Below are positions 26,487 through 35,682 of a DNA stretch of 64,000 bases, in pieces; position 1 is the stretch's first letter, and every line of letters starts with the position of its first letter. The position numbers and the translations under genes are program-made. This DNA comes from UBA6623 sp965238125 (GTDB lineage: Bacteria > Acidobacteriota > Terriglobia > Bryobacterales > UBA6623), in contig OZ250179.1 of assembly GCA_965238125.1 (NCBI GenBank), forward strand, positions 2,666,001 through 2,730,000. The letters are read 5' to 3'. Under the pieces are notes generated by a model that worked only from the letters and a program-made list of their open reading frames with translations, had not been told where the DNA came from and searched no databases.

Positions 26487-26957
26487 ATGACCAATCCAAT
26501 GCAATTGGCGCGGCGGCGAGCCGCGGCACGGAAGGGCGCCAATGAACGCGGCGCGACGATCGTCGAATTCGCTCTTACCTTCATGCTGTTTCTAGTGATC
26601 ATCTTGGCGCTCATGGAACTGGGCCGGGGGATGTGGGTCTACTCCACCGTGGCGCACGGAGCCCGTGAAGGCGGCCGCTTCAGCATCGTGCACGGCACCG
26701 AAGGCCCGACGACGCTGTCGGAGATCCTTGAAAGAGTGAAACGGAGTTGTGTCGGGCTTGAACGGGAGAATATCAGTGTCAGCGTTGTCTGGAATCCGGA
26801 TTCGGGCACGCCGAAATTCAATCCCGCCAACGCCCGCCGGGGTGACATCGTCGAGGTGACGGTCAGCTACCCCCTCCGCCTGGTCACTTCACCGATCATT
26901 CTGACCGGCAACACACTAACCCTCAGTAGTCGCAGCCGAATGGTAGTGGCGAACTGA
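26487..26957 (+). CDS. TadE-like pseudopilin (second of pair)
   Basis: 156 residues. After a basic N-terminus (ARRRAAARKGANERG) comes the TadE helix ATIVEFALTFMLFLVIILAL with Glu at position 5 of the motif, then MELGRGMWVYSTVAHGAREG and a globular region ending TSPIILTGNTLTLSSRSRMV. It starts 21 bases after the preceding tadE stop. Its paralogue at 13169 is split by an IS4 element. The three-gene order tadG-tadE-tadE is the same in both clusters. Confidence 0.9.
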   Translation: MTNPMQLARRRAAARKGANERGATIVEFALTFMLFLVIILALMELGRGMWVYSTVAHGAREGGRFSIVHGTEGPTTLSEILERVKRSCVGLERENISVSVVWNPDSGTPKFNPANARRGDIVEVTVSYPLRLVTSPIILTGNTLTLSSRSRMVVAN

Positions 26958-27043
26958 GTTCTTCGACGTCTGCCGTCTTCCTTGGAAGTAAAACCTTTCC
27001 GCAATACGGGGAAACTTTCTCCGGTTTGGTTTAAGCTGTCAGC

Positions 27044-27799
27044 ATGGTTTCGGTTATTGTTCCGGTTTGGAACGACGCGCCGGCGCTGGATTGCTTGCTG
27101 CGCGAACTTCTCTCGGAGACTTCGGCGCCGGAGATTATCGTCGTCGACGGCGGCGGCACCGACGGGCTCGGCGAGCTCGCGGCGCGTTATCCCTCCGTCC
27201 GGTTCCTCGACAGCCCGCGTGGACGCGGACGCCAGATGAATGTCGGGGCGGCCGCCTCGCGCGGCGACGTGCTGCTGTTTCTCCACGCCGACACCTATCC
27301 GCCCCCCGGCGCGATCGAGGAGATTCCCGATCTGCTTGCCGCCCGCCGCTCTGATTTCGGCGCCTTTCGCGTTCGTTTCGATCCGCCCGTTTGGCTGCCT
27401 GAAACGCTGGCTTTCTTCACCCGTTTTGCCGTTCCCTGGACATGCTTCGGGGATCAGGGTATTTTCGTCCGGCGCGAATTCTTCGAGGCCACCGGAGGGT
27501 TCCCCGAGATCGACCTACTCGAGGACGTTCACTGGCTCCGCAAGGCGGCTAAAATGGGGCGCATGACCCGCTCGCCACGCACTGTGGTGACTTCCGGGCG
27601 GAGATTCGCGGAGATCGGCGTAGGGCGCCAGCTTCGCCGCAATACGGCGATCTTGATTCGCGACCGGCTGGGGGTGACGCCCGAGCGCCTTGCCGCCCTC
27701 TACAGCAACGGATACGCGCGAGAACGGACTATTCACCGTCAATCGGGGAGCCGCGAATCGCTCGCCGAAGCGATCTCCGCGCGAACGCAGCCCAGGTGA
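27044..27799 (+). CDS. family 2 glycosyltransferase, TIGR04283-like
   Basis: 251 residues, cytoplasmic. It opens MVSVIVPVWNDAPALDCLL, with IIVVDGGGTDGLGELA, RGRGRQMNVGAAASRGDVLL and FLHADTYPPPGAIEEI: the pattern of the TIGR04283 subgroup of GT2 enzymes, in which GRGxQMNxGA precedes the FLHADT (DxD-like) sugar-nucleotide site. A second active-site region is GGFPEIDLLEDVHWLRK. Some members of the subgroup are linked with arsenosugar synthesis, but no arsenic gene is nearby. Its stop overlaps the start of the adenosine deaminase gene (GTGA), so the two are translated as a unit. Confidence 0.88.
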   Translation: MVSVIVPVWNDAPALDCLLRELLSETSAPEIIVVDGGGTDGLGELAARYPSVRFLDSPRGRGRQMNVGAAASRGDVLLFLHADTYPPPGAIEEIPDLLAARRSDFGAFRVRFDPPVWLPETLAFFTRFAVPWTCFGDQGIFVRREFFEATGGFPEIDLLEDVHWLRKAAKMGRMTRSPRTVVTSGRRFAEIGVGRQLRRNTAILIRDRLGVTPERLAALYSNGYARERTIHRQSGSRESLAEAISARTQPR

Positions 27800-28917
27800 C
27801 CCGCGAAGTGCCCGTCGATCCCCCCGCCTCTCGTTTGCGGCGCTTCCTGGAAGGCGCCCCGAAGGCGGAGTTGCATGTCCATCTGCGCGGCGCGATGCCG
27901 CCGGAATTCTTCGCCGGGTTGCTCGAAAAGTACACTCCGGCGAAAGCCCTCGAGGACGCACCGAAGCGTTTTCTCGATGCTTTTCAAGAGTGCGACAACA
28001 TTCGCCCTTTCCTGCACTCGCCCCTAAAAGCTCCGATCCAGTCATTGTTTCACTACCGAACGTTTGACGAGTTTCTGGCGACTTATCTGTTCACATCGTA
28101 TTTCTGCCGCGATGTGACGGATTTCCGGAACCTCATTGCGGCCGTTCGCGCCGACCTGACTCGGCAAAATATTGTCTACGCCGAGATCACGGTGTCGATC
28201 TTCGAATACCTCAACCAGGGCATCGCGATGGAGGACTTGGCGGAGGCTCTCGACGAGGGGGCCGGCGCGCCCGGCGTCGAGACACTATGGATCGCCGATC
28301 TCGTGCGAAACATCGGCCCCGTCAAGGCCCAAGAAGTTCTCGAGGATCTGCTGCGCTGCCGTCCTCGCGGCCTGGTCGGGATCACCCTGGGCGGCAGTGA
28401 GCACGAGTTCCCGCCGGCTCGGTTCGAGCCGCTCTACGCAACAGCTCGAGAGCACGGGCTGCGCCTCAGCGTCCATGCCGGAGAAGCCTTGGGGCCCCAG
28501 AGTGTCTGGGACGCCCTGCGCATTCTCGGAGCCGAGCGAATCGGCCACGGCATTCGTTCGATCGAAGACCCGGAATTGGTGGCGCACCTGGCCGAGCGAG
28601 GCGTTCCTTTGGAGGTTTGCCCCACCAGCAACATCCGCACCGGTGTTTGCCGCGATTACCCGGATCATCCGTTGCCGTCGCTGTTGAAAGCGGGCGTCCC
28701 GGTAACGTTGAACACCGATGACCCCACTTTCTTTCGTACAACGCTCGTCGACGAGTGCCTCCACGCCCGCGACATGGGAATCGGCGAGGCCGACATTATG
28801 GCTATCTCGGCGAACGGTTTTCGGCACGCGTTCATGGCGGAAGACCGTAAGCAAAGCTTTCTGGATCAATTCGCCGGCTACTGCAAGCAGTGCGGCGAGG
28901 GCATTCCGGCCGACTAG
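27796..28917 (+). CDS. add: adenosine deaminase
   Basis: 373 residues. Converts adenosine to inosine, or acts on a related 6-aminopurine or futalosine-type substrate. Zinc ligands H27 and H29 in AELHVHLRGAM; SVHAGEALGP, with the His and the catalytic Glu nearby; the proton-relay His in ERIGHGIR; VPLEVCPTSNIRTG; and the metal Asp in TLNTDDPTFFRT. Start: GTG at 27796 overlapping the glycosyltransferase stop by four bases. The N-terminal HLRGAM (classical enzymes have HLDGS or HLEGT) and length of about 370 leave open an aminodeoxyfutalosine or adenine deaminase role. Confidence 0.88.
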   Translation: MTREVPVDPPASRLRRFLEGAPKAELHVHLRGAMPPEFFAGLLEKYTPAKALEDAPKRFLDAFQECDNIRPFLHSPLKAPIQSLFHYRTFDEFLATYLFTSYFCRDVTDFRNLIAAVRADLTRQNIVYAEITVSIFEYLNQGIAMEDLAEALDEGAGAPGVETLWIADLVRNIGPVKAQEVLEDLLRCRPRGLVGITLGGSEHEFPPARFEPLYATAREHGLRLSVHAGEALGPQSVWDALRILGAERIGHGIRSIEDPELVAHLAERGVPLEVCPTSNIRTGVCRDYPDHPLPSLLKAGVPVTLNTDDPTFFRTTLVDECLHARDMGIGEADIMAISANGFRHAFMAEDRKQSFLDQFAGYCKQCGEGIPAD

Positions 28918-29079
28918 CGCACGGCCAAACTCGCGCCGGCCGCGTTACCGACCCATTGTTTCTCGAGAGCGAAACGCCCGAACCTGCAACCAAGAGGGCT
29001 ATAATCTTGTGACACGGAGCTGAGCCGCTCGTTCAACACGGAAAGAATCGGCTCGCGTGACGTAGCGGCAATCGTATCG

Positions 29080-29472
29080 ATGGCGGACGCGACGCAAGTG
29101 GAGTTACTCACCGCAGACGTTGACGCCTGGAACCAATGGCGTGAGCAGAACCCGCGCCTTCATCCCGACCTTGCTGGCGCGGATCTAACAGATGCGGATC
29201 TTCGCGTCGCCGACCTGGTCGCGGCGAACCTCTCCGGCGCAAAGCTCGTCATGGCCAACCTGAGCGGCGCCGACCTTCGCGAAGCCGATCTCAGCGGCGC
29301 CAATCTCGTGGGAGCCCGCCTCGTGGGTGTCGACATCGAGGACGCCGATTTGAGCGCGGCCGATCTAAGAACAGCGGAAGACTTGACGCAGGAGCGACTC
29401 GAAGAGACACGAGGCAGCGTGAAGACGATCCTGCCCGAAGGCTTGCGTCACCCCAAGCGCTGGAACAAGTGA
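29080..29472 (+). CDS. pentapeptide-repeat protein
   Basis: 130 residues. From about residue 30 to 105 it consists of A(D/N)LxxA repeats: ADLTDADLRVADLVAANLSG, then ANLSGADLREADLSGANLVG. This would form about four turns of a right-handed quadrilateral beta helix. Short N- and C-terminal caps; no signal peptide or membrane segment. Such proteins are sometimes DNA mimics or scaffolds, but nothing here points to a specific role. The ATG at 29080 is the only reasonable start. Confidence 0.85.
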   Translation: MADATQVELLTADVDAWNQWREQNPRLHPDLAGADLTDADLRVADLVAANLSGAKLVMANLSGADLREADLSGANLVGARLVGVDIEDADLSAADLRTAEDLTQERLEETRGSVKTILPEGLRHPKRWNK

Positions 29473-29894
29473 TCGCCCTTTACGAGTACCGCCCCGGGGG
29501 GTGCCGGCATTGGCAATTCACAACGTAGATACAGAGCCCGGAGCGTGAGCGACGGGCCATGGGTAGGCAACCGCCACACACTCACGCCTTTTTCTCTATT
29601 GCTCGCATTGAAAGAGGGACTTTCCTCCTATATGTCGCACACCCCGGTACGTTGGCGCACATTGCGACATGATCTTGGTTCTACTCGAAATCGCTGTGCC
29701 CTTGGCCCGTCGCTCGCGCTCTGCGTTCTGTATCTGCTTACGAATTGCGTGCACCGCTTCAAGATGGGGTGCTTCGACTTCTTTACGGCCCCTACTCTTG
29801 CGACTCGGTTTGGCGTTGCGCTTTCGCTCGCCGCCGAGCCGAAAATTGTACGATGGTCAGGTGGACGGCACGCCCGTCCTGCAAGGGGGACTCG
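29473..29894. other. intergenic region
   Basis: About 420 bases upstream of the Gfo/Idh/MocA gene. Open frames here are not protein-like. No repeat or clear promoter was recognised. An AAGGGGGACT Shine-Dalgarno lies at its right edge. Confidence 0.5.
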
Positions 29895-31163
29895 ATGAAC
29901 CGACGTTACTTTTTGGGAACAGCCTTGGCGGCGGCCGCTTCGACACGCAAAGCGGTGTCGGCGAATGACAAGGTCAACGTGGCCATGGTGGGTGTCGGAG
30001 GCCGAGGCCGCGGGCTGACCGGTCGCTTCGCCGATCTTCCCGACGTCAATGTCGGCTATCTCTGCGATGTCGACCAAGCCTCGCTCGAACGCGCTACGAA
30101 AGTCTTGGGCGAACACCAAAAGGAAATGCCCAAGTTCGTAAGCGATCTGCGCCGAGTGCTCGACGACAAGAGCGTGGACGCGATTGTCGTCGCCACCCCC
30201 GACCATTGGCACGGACCGGCGACGATTCTCGGCTGCGACGCCGGCAAGCACGTCTATGTCGAAAAGCCCGCCTCGCACAATATCCGCGAAGGGCGGTTGA
30301 TGATCGACGCGGCGCGGCGCAACAAGCGCATTGTCCAAGTGGGGACGCAGGCGCGTAGCCGCCCGTCAATGCAGCGCGCGCTGGAGTACATTCGCGCGGG
30401 CAACATCGGCAACATCATCGGCGCCAAGGCTTGGGACGTTCAGCTTCGCGACAACATCGGACACAAGCCGGACGGCCCGGTGCCCGCGGGCGTTGACTAC
30501 GACACCTGGCTGGGGGTCGCGCCCTGGATTCCCTTCAACGAAAACCGCTTCCACTACAAGTGGCATTGGCACTGGCATTTCGGTACCGGCGACGCCGGCA
30601 ACGACGGCGCGCATCAACTCGACATGGCGCGACAGGCATTGGGCGTCGGCTACCCGACAAAGGTCAGCGGCACGGGCGGCAAGTTTTTCTTCGACGACGA
30701 TCAGCAGACGCCCGACACGATGAGCGTGACGTTTGAATACGACAACGGCATGTTCCTCAACTGGGACTTGCGGATTTGGGCGCCCTACGGCATTGCCGGT
30801 CTCGAGAACGGCGTGGCCGTCTACGGCTCGGACGGCGTGGTGCATATCGGACCCTATAATCGCCGCTGGGGTTTCAAGACCTACGACAAGAAGGGTGTTC
30901 TGCTCGAGCACGACGACGTCAACGACGACGACACGCACCAGCGTAATTTCGTCGATTCGATCAAGTCCGGCAAGCTGCCTAACGCCGATATCGGCATCGG
31001 GCATCTTTCGGGACTGCATTGTCATCTGGCCAATATCGTCTCGCGCGCGGGAACGGGCTTCGAGTTTGACGCCGAAACGGAGACGATCCCCGGCACACCG
31101 GAAGCGAACGTTCATGTGAAGCGCCGCTACCGCGGGCATTGGGCGACGCCGAAGGGAGCGTAG
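29895..31163 (+). CDS. Tat-exported Gfo/Idh/MocA-family oxidoreductase
   Basis: 422 residues. The ATG at 29895, after GGGGGA, gives the twin-arginine leader MNRRYFLGTALAAAASTRKA, so the enzyme is folded with its NAD(P) in the cytoplasm and exported. The Rossmann glycine motif is VGVGGRGRGL and the catalytic segment is EKPASHN (E-K-P of the family). The central RNENRFHYKWHWHWHFGTGD-type stretch (NENRFHYKWHWHWHFGTGDA here) is characteristic of the exported acidobacterial/planctomycete subgroup. Substrates are probably sugars or inositols but are not known. An alpha/beta hydrolase gene follows after 61 bases. Confidence 0.92.
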   Translation: MNRRYFLGTALAAAASTRKAVSANDKVNVAMVGVGGRGRGLTGRFADLPDVNVGYLCDVDQASLERATKVLGEHQKEMPKFVSDLRRVLDDKSVDAIVVATPDHWHGPATILGCDAGKHVYVEKPASHNIREGRLMIDAARRNKRIVQVGTQARSRPSMQRALEYIRAGNIGNIIGAKAWDVQLRDNIGHKPDGPVPAGVDYDTWLGVAPWIPFNENRFHYKWHWHWHFGTGDAGNDGAHQLDMARQALGVGYPTKVSGTGGKFFFDDDQQTPDTMSVTFEYDNGMFLNWDLRIWAPYGIAGLENGVAVYGSDGVVHIGPYNRRWGFKTYDKKGVLLEHDDVNDDDTHQRNFVDSIKSGKLPNADIGIGHLSGLHCHLANIVSRAGTGFEFDAETETIPGTPEANVHVKRRYRGHWATPKGA

Positions 31164-31224
31164 CGGCTGAAGGGTAGTGAGACCGACGCGCGGCCTCGAC
31201 CGATGACACCAACCCACCGTCCCC

Positions 31225-32118
31225 ATGCATTTCCCCGGAACCGCCCTCCTGCTGCCGCTTGCCCTTGCCGCGGCGACCACCGTGCTCGCCGCGCCTCCTT
31301 TCACCGAGCGACTCAAAATCGGAGGGGAATGGTGCTTCATCAAGTCTCCCGAGACGGACGCCCGCCCGGGAGAGGCCGTCATCCTGATCCACGGTAATGG
31401 TGAATTAGTCGTCGAGTGGTCTTCGTCCTGGGAACAGGCCGAGGGCAACAAGCACTTGATGACCACGTTGCTTGATGCCGGGTACTTGCTCGCGCAGTCC
31501 AATCACACGGCCATCCCCGGCAACGGCATGTGGGGCAACGAGGATACCCAGGAATCCATCCTGGCATTGATGGACTATCTCGCCGCCAACCACGCGGTGA
31601 AAAAGTTTCATGCCGTGGCAGGTTCGGCCGGCAACGCGACCTTGCTGAACTTGATCCTCGAGCGGCGGGCGGATTTCGAAAGCGTCGTCTTGGTCGTGCC
31701 GGTGTTGTCTCTCGAAAGCATGTACCGCTGTCCGGCGGGAGTGAATCGCGTGGCGGGGATTTCCACCGCGTTTGCATTTCAGCCGGCCAGCGAATGTCCC
31801 GGCGACCCGGACAACGACATGGCCTTCCGGCGCGCGACCGAAGCGTGGGATCCACTGCGCCGGCTCCACGCAATGGGCGCCGACCGACGACGGAAGGTGC
31901 TTTCCGGGGTGCGCTGGGCGACGCTCTACCACGAGGGCGATCCCAAGGTCATCCCCGCGGAAAATATTCTTCCTTTTGGAGACTTTCTCGAAGAGGCCGG
32001 CTTGCCGCTGCTCAAGATCGCCTCTCCGCTCGAAACTCACAGCCCGGGCGCGCTTTTCTCCGAACACGCCGAACACGTCATCGAGTTTTTTGAAAACGGT
32101 TCCCGCGCCCCGCGCTAA
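31225..32118 (+). CDS. secreted alpha/beta hydrolase family protein
   Basis: 297 residues. Signal peptide MHFPGTALLLPLALAAATTV up to about residue 22. An oxyanion-type strand ILIHGNGELV is followed by the nucleophile elbow AVAGSAGNATLLN, with Ser in the small-x-Ser-x-Gly context, and a late His in ETHSPGALFSEHAEHVIEF. Asp in YHEGDPKVIPAENILP is the likely acid. It resembles esterase/peptidase-like alpha/beta hydrolases; the exact family is not decided. It lies between the Tat oxidoreductase and the PSD1-DUF1501 pair on the same strand. Confidence 0.8.
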   Translation: MHFPGTALLLPLALAAATTVLAAPPFTERLKIGGEWCFIKSPETDARPGEAVILIHGNGELVVEWSSSWEQAEGNKHLMTTLLDAGYLLAQSNHTAIPGNGMWGNEDTQESILALMDYLAANHAVKKFHAVAGSAGNATLLNLILERRADFESVVLVVPVLSLESMYRCPAGVNRVAGISTAFAFQPASECPGDPDNDMAFRRATEAWDPLRRLHAMGADRRRKVLSGVRWATLYHEGDPKVIPAENILPFGDFLEEAGLPLLKIASPLETHSPGALFSEHAEHVIEFFENGSRAPR

Positions 32119-32305
32119 CCGTAAGCAAGGCGTCCCACCTTCGACGGTTGGAAAAAGGGGGAAATTAATATCGGCCCCTGCTCGCCGATCCTGCCCCTCC
32201 GATCACCCATTAACAGCCTGCGTTCTTGTGGCCCGAGAAGCCGAGTACTATGATGTAACGTAGTGGCGAGGGACTCCTCATTGAGCTACAGCGGACCAAT
32301 ACATC

Positions 32306-35300
32306 ATGGCGGCTGATCGGTGTGCATTCTTCGTGGCCGTGTGGGCGGTTGCGGCCTCCGTTATGCCGCTTCCCGCGCAGACGGACGCCGACGCGATCGA
32401 GTTTTTCGAGAGGAAAATTCGGCCCGTGTTGGCGGAAAAATGCTACGTCTGCCACGGGCCGGACAACGACCCGATGGGCGGGCTGCGCCTTGACTCCAAA
32501 GCCGCGCTTCGCAAGGGCGGCAGTCGCGGCACCGCGATCGTCGCGGGCGACCCCGACGCGAGCCTTCTGATTCGCGCGATCCGCTACACCGACCCCGACT
32601 TGCTGATGCCCCCGACGGGGAAGTTGAGCGCGGAGGAAATCGAGGATTTCGAGGCTTGGGTCCGCATGGGCGCGCCCGATCCTCGCAGCGAACTGATCAC
32701 GGCCGTCTCCCCCCAAGAGAGCATTGACCTCGCCGAAGGCCGCAAGTTTTGGGCCTTTCGCCCGCTTGCCGCGGACACCCTTTCCGCAGCGCGGGACGCG
32801 GTGAAAAACCCGGACTGGGCGACCTCGCCGATCGATTATTTCATCCTGGCCAAGCTCGAGGAAAAAGGCCTGACGCGGGCCGTTCCCGCCGACAAGCGCA
32901 CTCTGCTGCGCCGCGTGAGCTTCGACTTGATCGGTCTGCCGCCGACGCCCGAAGAAATCGACGCCTTTCTAGCCGACCGCTCGCCCAAGGCTTTCGAGAC
33001 TGTGGTCGAGCGGCTTCTCGATTCGCCCCACTACGGGGAGCGCTGGGGACGCCATTGGCTCGACCTGGTTCGATACGCCGAGACGAACGGTCACGAGTAC
33101 GACAACGACAAGCTCGACGCTTGGCGTTATCGCGACTACGTCATCCGTGCATTGAACGACGATGTTCCCTATGACCGTTTCGTCAAGGAACATATCGCGG
33201 GAGATCTGCTCGCCACCCGGCGTGTCCGCGACGACAAAGTTCATTGGGAATCGCCGCTGGGAACCGGCTTTTACTGGTTTGGCGAAGTGCTCAATTCGCC
33301 GACCGATTCTGTCAAATCCCGAGCCGATACAGTCGACAATCAGATCGACGTTCTCAGCAAGGCCTTTCTGGGGCTGACGGTGGCTTGCGCCCGCTGCCAC
33401 GATCACAAGTTCGACCCCATCCCAACCGCCGATTACTATTCGCTGGCGGGCATTTTGCACAGCACCGCGATCCGCGACGCCTCGATCGATTCCGAAGAAC
33501 GCGATGAGCGTATCGCCGCCCTGCGGCGCGAGATTGGCGAGATCAACGGCGACATCGGCGCGATCGCGGAGCGGGCCCCCCGGATGTCGGTCGAGCGGTG
33601 GAGCGGGCACCTGCGCGCCTCGGCGGAGTTGTTGGCGGTGGACGAAGAAGAGTTCGACTGCCGCTTTGACGAGGCGGCCTCGGTAGGCGGTCTCGATCGG
33701 GCGGAGCTGAAAGCGTGGCTGGTGTTGCTGCGGCAAGCGAGCGGGGAACCGGATCATCCGCTGTATCCGCTCACGAGACTGGCACTGCCCGCCAACAGCG
33801 AGGCCGAGGGTCAAGAGAAGCCGGCTCCGTCCTTCGCCGAGCGCTTGCACGAGGTGCGGCAAAAGCTCGCCGAAGTCGCCGCAAGAGCCAACCCCGACCA
33901 TCCCGACAACAAGGCCCGCGGCGACGTCCTTTACGAAGATTTCAACGGCGGCGACTTCAGAGGTTGGACGATCGAAGGGCGCGCTTTCGGGGAAGCGCCG
34001 ATGACACAGCTTCCGGCCAATCAACCCCTGGGCGGTTTCGCGGGCGAGACGGCCGCCAACTCGTTCGGTTCGGGTTCGGACAAATTGATGGGCAGCCTGA
34101 CGACCGGCAAGTTCCGCATGCCGAAAATCTACATGCACGTCCGCATGGCCGGGACGCCCGACCCCAAGCCTTTCCCCATCAACCCCGATATTCGGGTGAC
34201 GCTCGACGCCGACGGCCACAAGACCCAACTCTATACGCTGACCCAACCTAATGTTTGGCAATGGGTCACGCGTCGGATGACGAAGGAAATCGGTCGGGTC
34301 TGCTACATCGAAATCGTCGATCGCAGCGCCTCCGGTCACATTACGGTGGACAAGATCGTATTTTCCGAGTCCGAAGAGCCTCCATGGTCGGCGCCGGACG
34401 AGCGCATCCGCACGCTGATCGCCGACGAGAAGATTTCCTCCGTCGAAGACTTGATCGAGGCCTACACGACCTTGTACGAGCAACTGGGCGCGAACGCGCG
34501 TCCCGAGGACGCAAGACTGCGCGCGGGCTTGCGGCCCCCGCGAGCCGTGGAAGACTACGCCCGCGCGGCTCTCTCCGCCGAGCAGCGCCAAGATCTCACC
34601 GCGTTGCGGGAAAAACGACGGGGGATCGAGGCGGACATTCCCGCATCGCTTTTCGGGATGGTGAGCAAGGACGAAAACCCGCGCGACATCGCCATTCACC
34701 AACGCGGCAGTCACAAGAACCTGGGCGAGGAAGTGCCGCGGCGATTTTTGCAAGTCATCGCGGGAGAGGAACAACAAGCCTACCGCGACGGCAGCGGCCG
34801 ATTGCAGTTGGCCGAGGCCATGGTCAGCGCAAAAAACCCCCTGGTCGCCCGGGTATTGGTCAATCGTTTGTGGAAACACCATTTCGGATCGGGGATCGTC
34901 GCGACAACCGATAACTTCGGTAAGGCCGGCATGCGGCCGACCCATCCTGAACTGCTGGATTACTTGGCGGGGCGGTTGATCGAGAGCGGCTGGTCGCTGA
35001 AACAAATGCATCGCCTGATGCTGGTCAGCAGTACTTACCGGATGTCGAGCCGGGCGAGTGAGAAGGCCTCGGAAATCGATCCGGAGGACAAGTGGCTGCA
35101 GCACGGGCGCGTGAAGCGCCTCGAGGCCGAGGCGATCCGCGACGCGGTGCTGGCGGTGTCGGGGTCGCTCGACAAGACCTTGGGCGGGCCGGGGATCGCT
35201 CCCTATATCAGCAATTACCAAGACGGCCGAGGCAAGCCCGCAGGCGGGCCGCTCAACGGCGCGGGCCGACGAAGTATCTATTTGCAAGTGCGGCGCAACT

Positions 35301-35662
35301 TCATCTCGCCGATATTTCTGGCGTTCGACTATCCGCCGCCGATTTCGACGATCGGGCGACGCGGCGCCTCCACCGTCCCCTCGCAGGCGTTGATAATGAT
35401 GAATAATGAATTCATCGGCCGCGAGGCGGAAGCTTGGGCGAAGCGGCTGACGGAGGAACCCACCAGCCGCCGGCAGCGCATCGAGGCTATGTTTGAGACG
35501 GCTTTCGGCCGTCCGCCCGCCACCGAGGAAATACGCGAAACCGAGGCCTTTCTCGACGGTCAAAAAGCGGAATATACCACGTTCGGCGACGGCGATCCGC
35601 GCATCTGGGCCGACTTGGCGCATGTGCTGTTTAACTCGACGGAATTCATTTTCGTGAGGTAG
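32306..35662 (+). CDS. PSCyt1-PSCyt2-PSD1 (DUF1549/DUF1553) protein with an inserted domain
   Basis: 1118 residues, exported by the signal peptide FFVAVWAVAASVMPLPAQ. Domains: a planctomycete cytochrome c domain with heme site CYVCH (C46, C49, H50) and distal MPPTGKLS (Met ligand candidate), about 27-120; PSCyt2/DUF1549, about 170-375, with YGERWGRHWLDLVRYAET and CARCHDHKFDP; an extra beta-rich domain, about 544-690 (YEDFNGGDFRGWTIEG to HITVDKIVFSE); then PSD1/DUF1553, about 830-1110 (NPLVARVLVNRLWKHHFGSG, STYRMSS, PSQALIMMNNEF). A coiled-coil-prone link lies near 400-430. The inserted domain is absent from the second copy at 58 kb. Function of the family is unproven; a redox or carbohydrate-linked role is often suggested. 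DUF1501 follows after 20 bases. Confidence 0.93.
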   Translation: MAADRCAFFVAVWAVAASVMPLPAQTDADAIEFFERKIRPVLAEKCYVCHGPDNDPMGGLRLDSKAALRKGGSRGTAIVAGDPDASLLIRAIRYTDPDLLMPPTGKLSAEEIEDFEAWVRMGAPDPRSELITAVSPQESIDLAEGRKFWAFRPLAADTLSAARDAVKNPDWATSPIDYFILAKLEEKGLTRAVPADKRTLLRRVSFDLIGLPPTPEEIDAFLADRSPKAFETVVERLLDSPHYGERWGRHWLDLVRYAETNGHEYDNDKLDAWRYRDYVIRALNDDVPYDRFVKEHIAGDLLATRRVRDDKVHWESPLGTGFYWFGEVLNSPTDSVKSRADTVDNQIDVLSKAFLGLTVACARCHDHKFDPIPTADYYSLAGILHSTAIRDASIDSEERDERIAALRREIGEINGDIGAIAERAPRMSVERWSGHLRASAELLAVDEEEFDCRFDEAASVGGLDRAELKAWLVLLRQASGEPDHPLYPLTRLALPANSEAEGQEKPAPSFAERLHEVRQKLAEVAARANPDHPDNKARGDVLYEDFNGGDFRGWTIEGRAFGEAPMTQLPANQPLGGFAGETAANSFGSGSDKLMGSLTTGKFRMPKIYMHVRMAGTPDPKPFPINPDIRVTLDADGHKTQLYTLTQPNVWQWVTRRMTKEIGRVCYIEIVDRSASGHITVDKIVFSESEEPPWSAPDERIRTLIADEKISSVEDLIEAYTTLYEQLGANARPEDARLRAGLRPPRAVEDYARAALSAEQRQDLTALREKRRGIEADIPASLFGMVSKDENPRDIAIHQRGSHKNLGEEVPRRFLQVIAGEEQQAYRDGSGRLQLAEAMVSAKNPLVARVLVNRLWKHHFGSGIVATTDNFGKAGMRPTHPELLDYLAGRLIESGWSLKQMHRLMLVSSTYRMSSRASEKASEIDPEDKWLQHGRVKRLEAEAIRDAVLAVSGSLDKTLGGPGIAPYISNYQDGRGKPAGGPLNGAGRRSIYLQVRRNFISPIFLAFDYPPPISTIGRRGASTVPSQALIMMNNEFIGREAEAWAKRLTEEPTSRRQRIEAMFETAFGRPPATEEIRETEAFLDGQKAEYTTFGDGDPRIWADLAHVLFNSTEFIFVR

Positions 35663-35682
35663 TTGGGACAGCGAGGAACACG

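Noticed and set aside
32969..35623. 884-codon open frame antisense to the PSD1 gene
   Set aside because: No recognisable motif; it mirrors the codon bias of the strongly supported plus-strand gene, a common effect in high-GC DNA.
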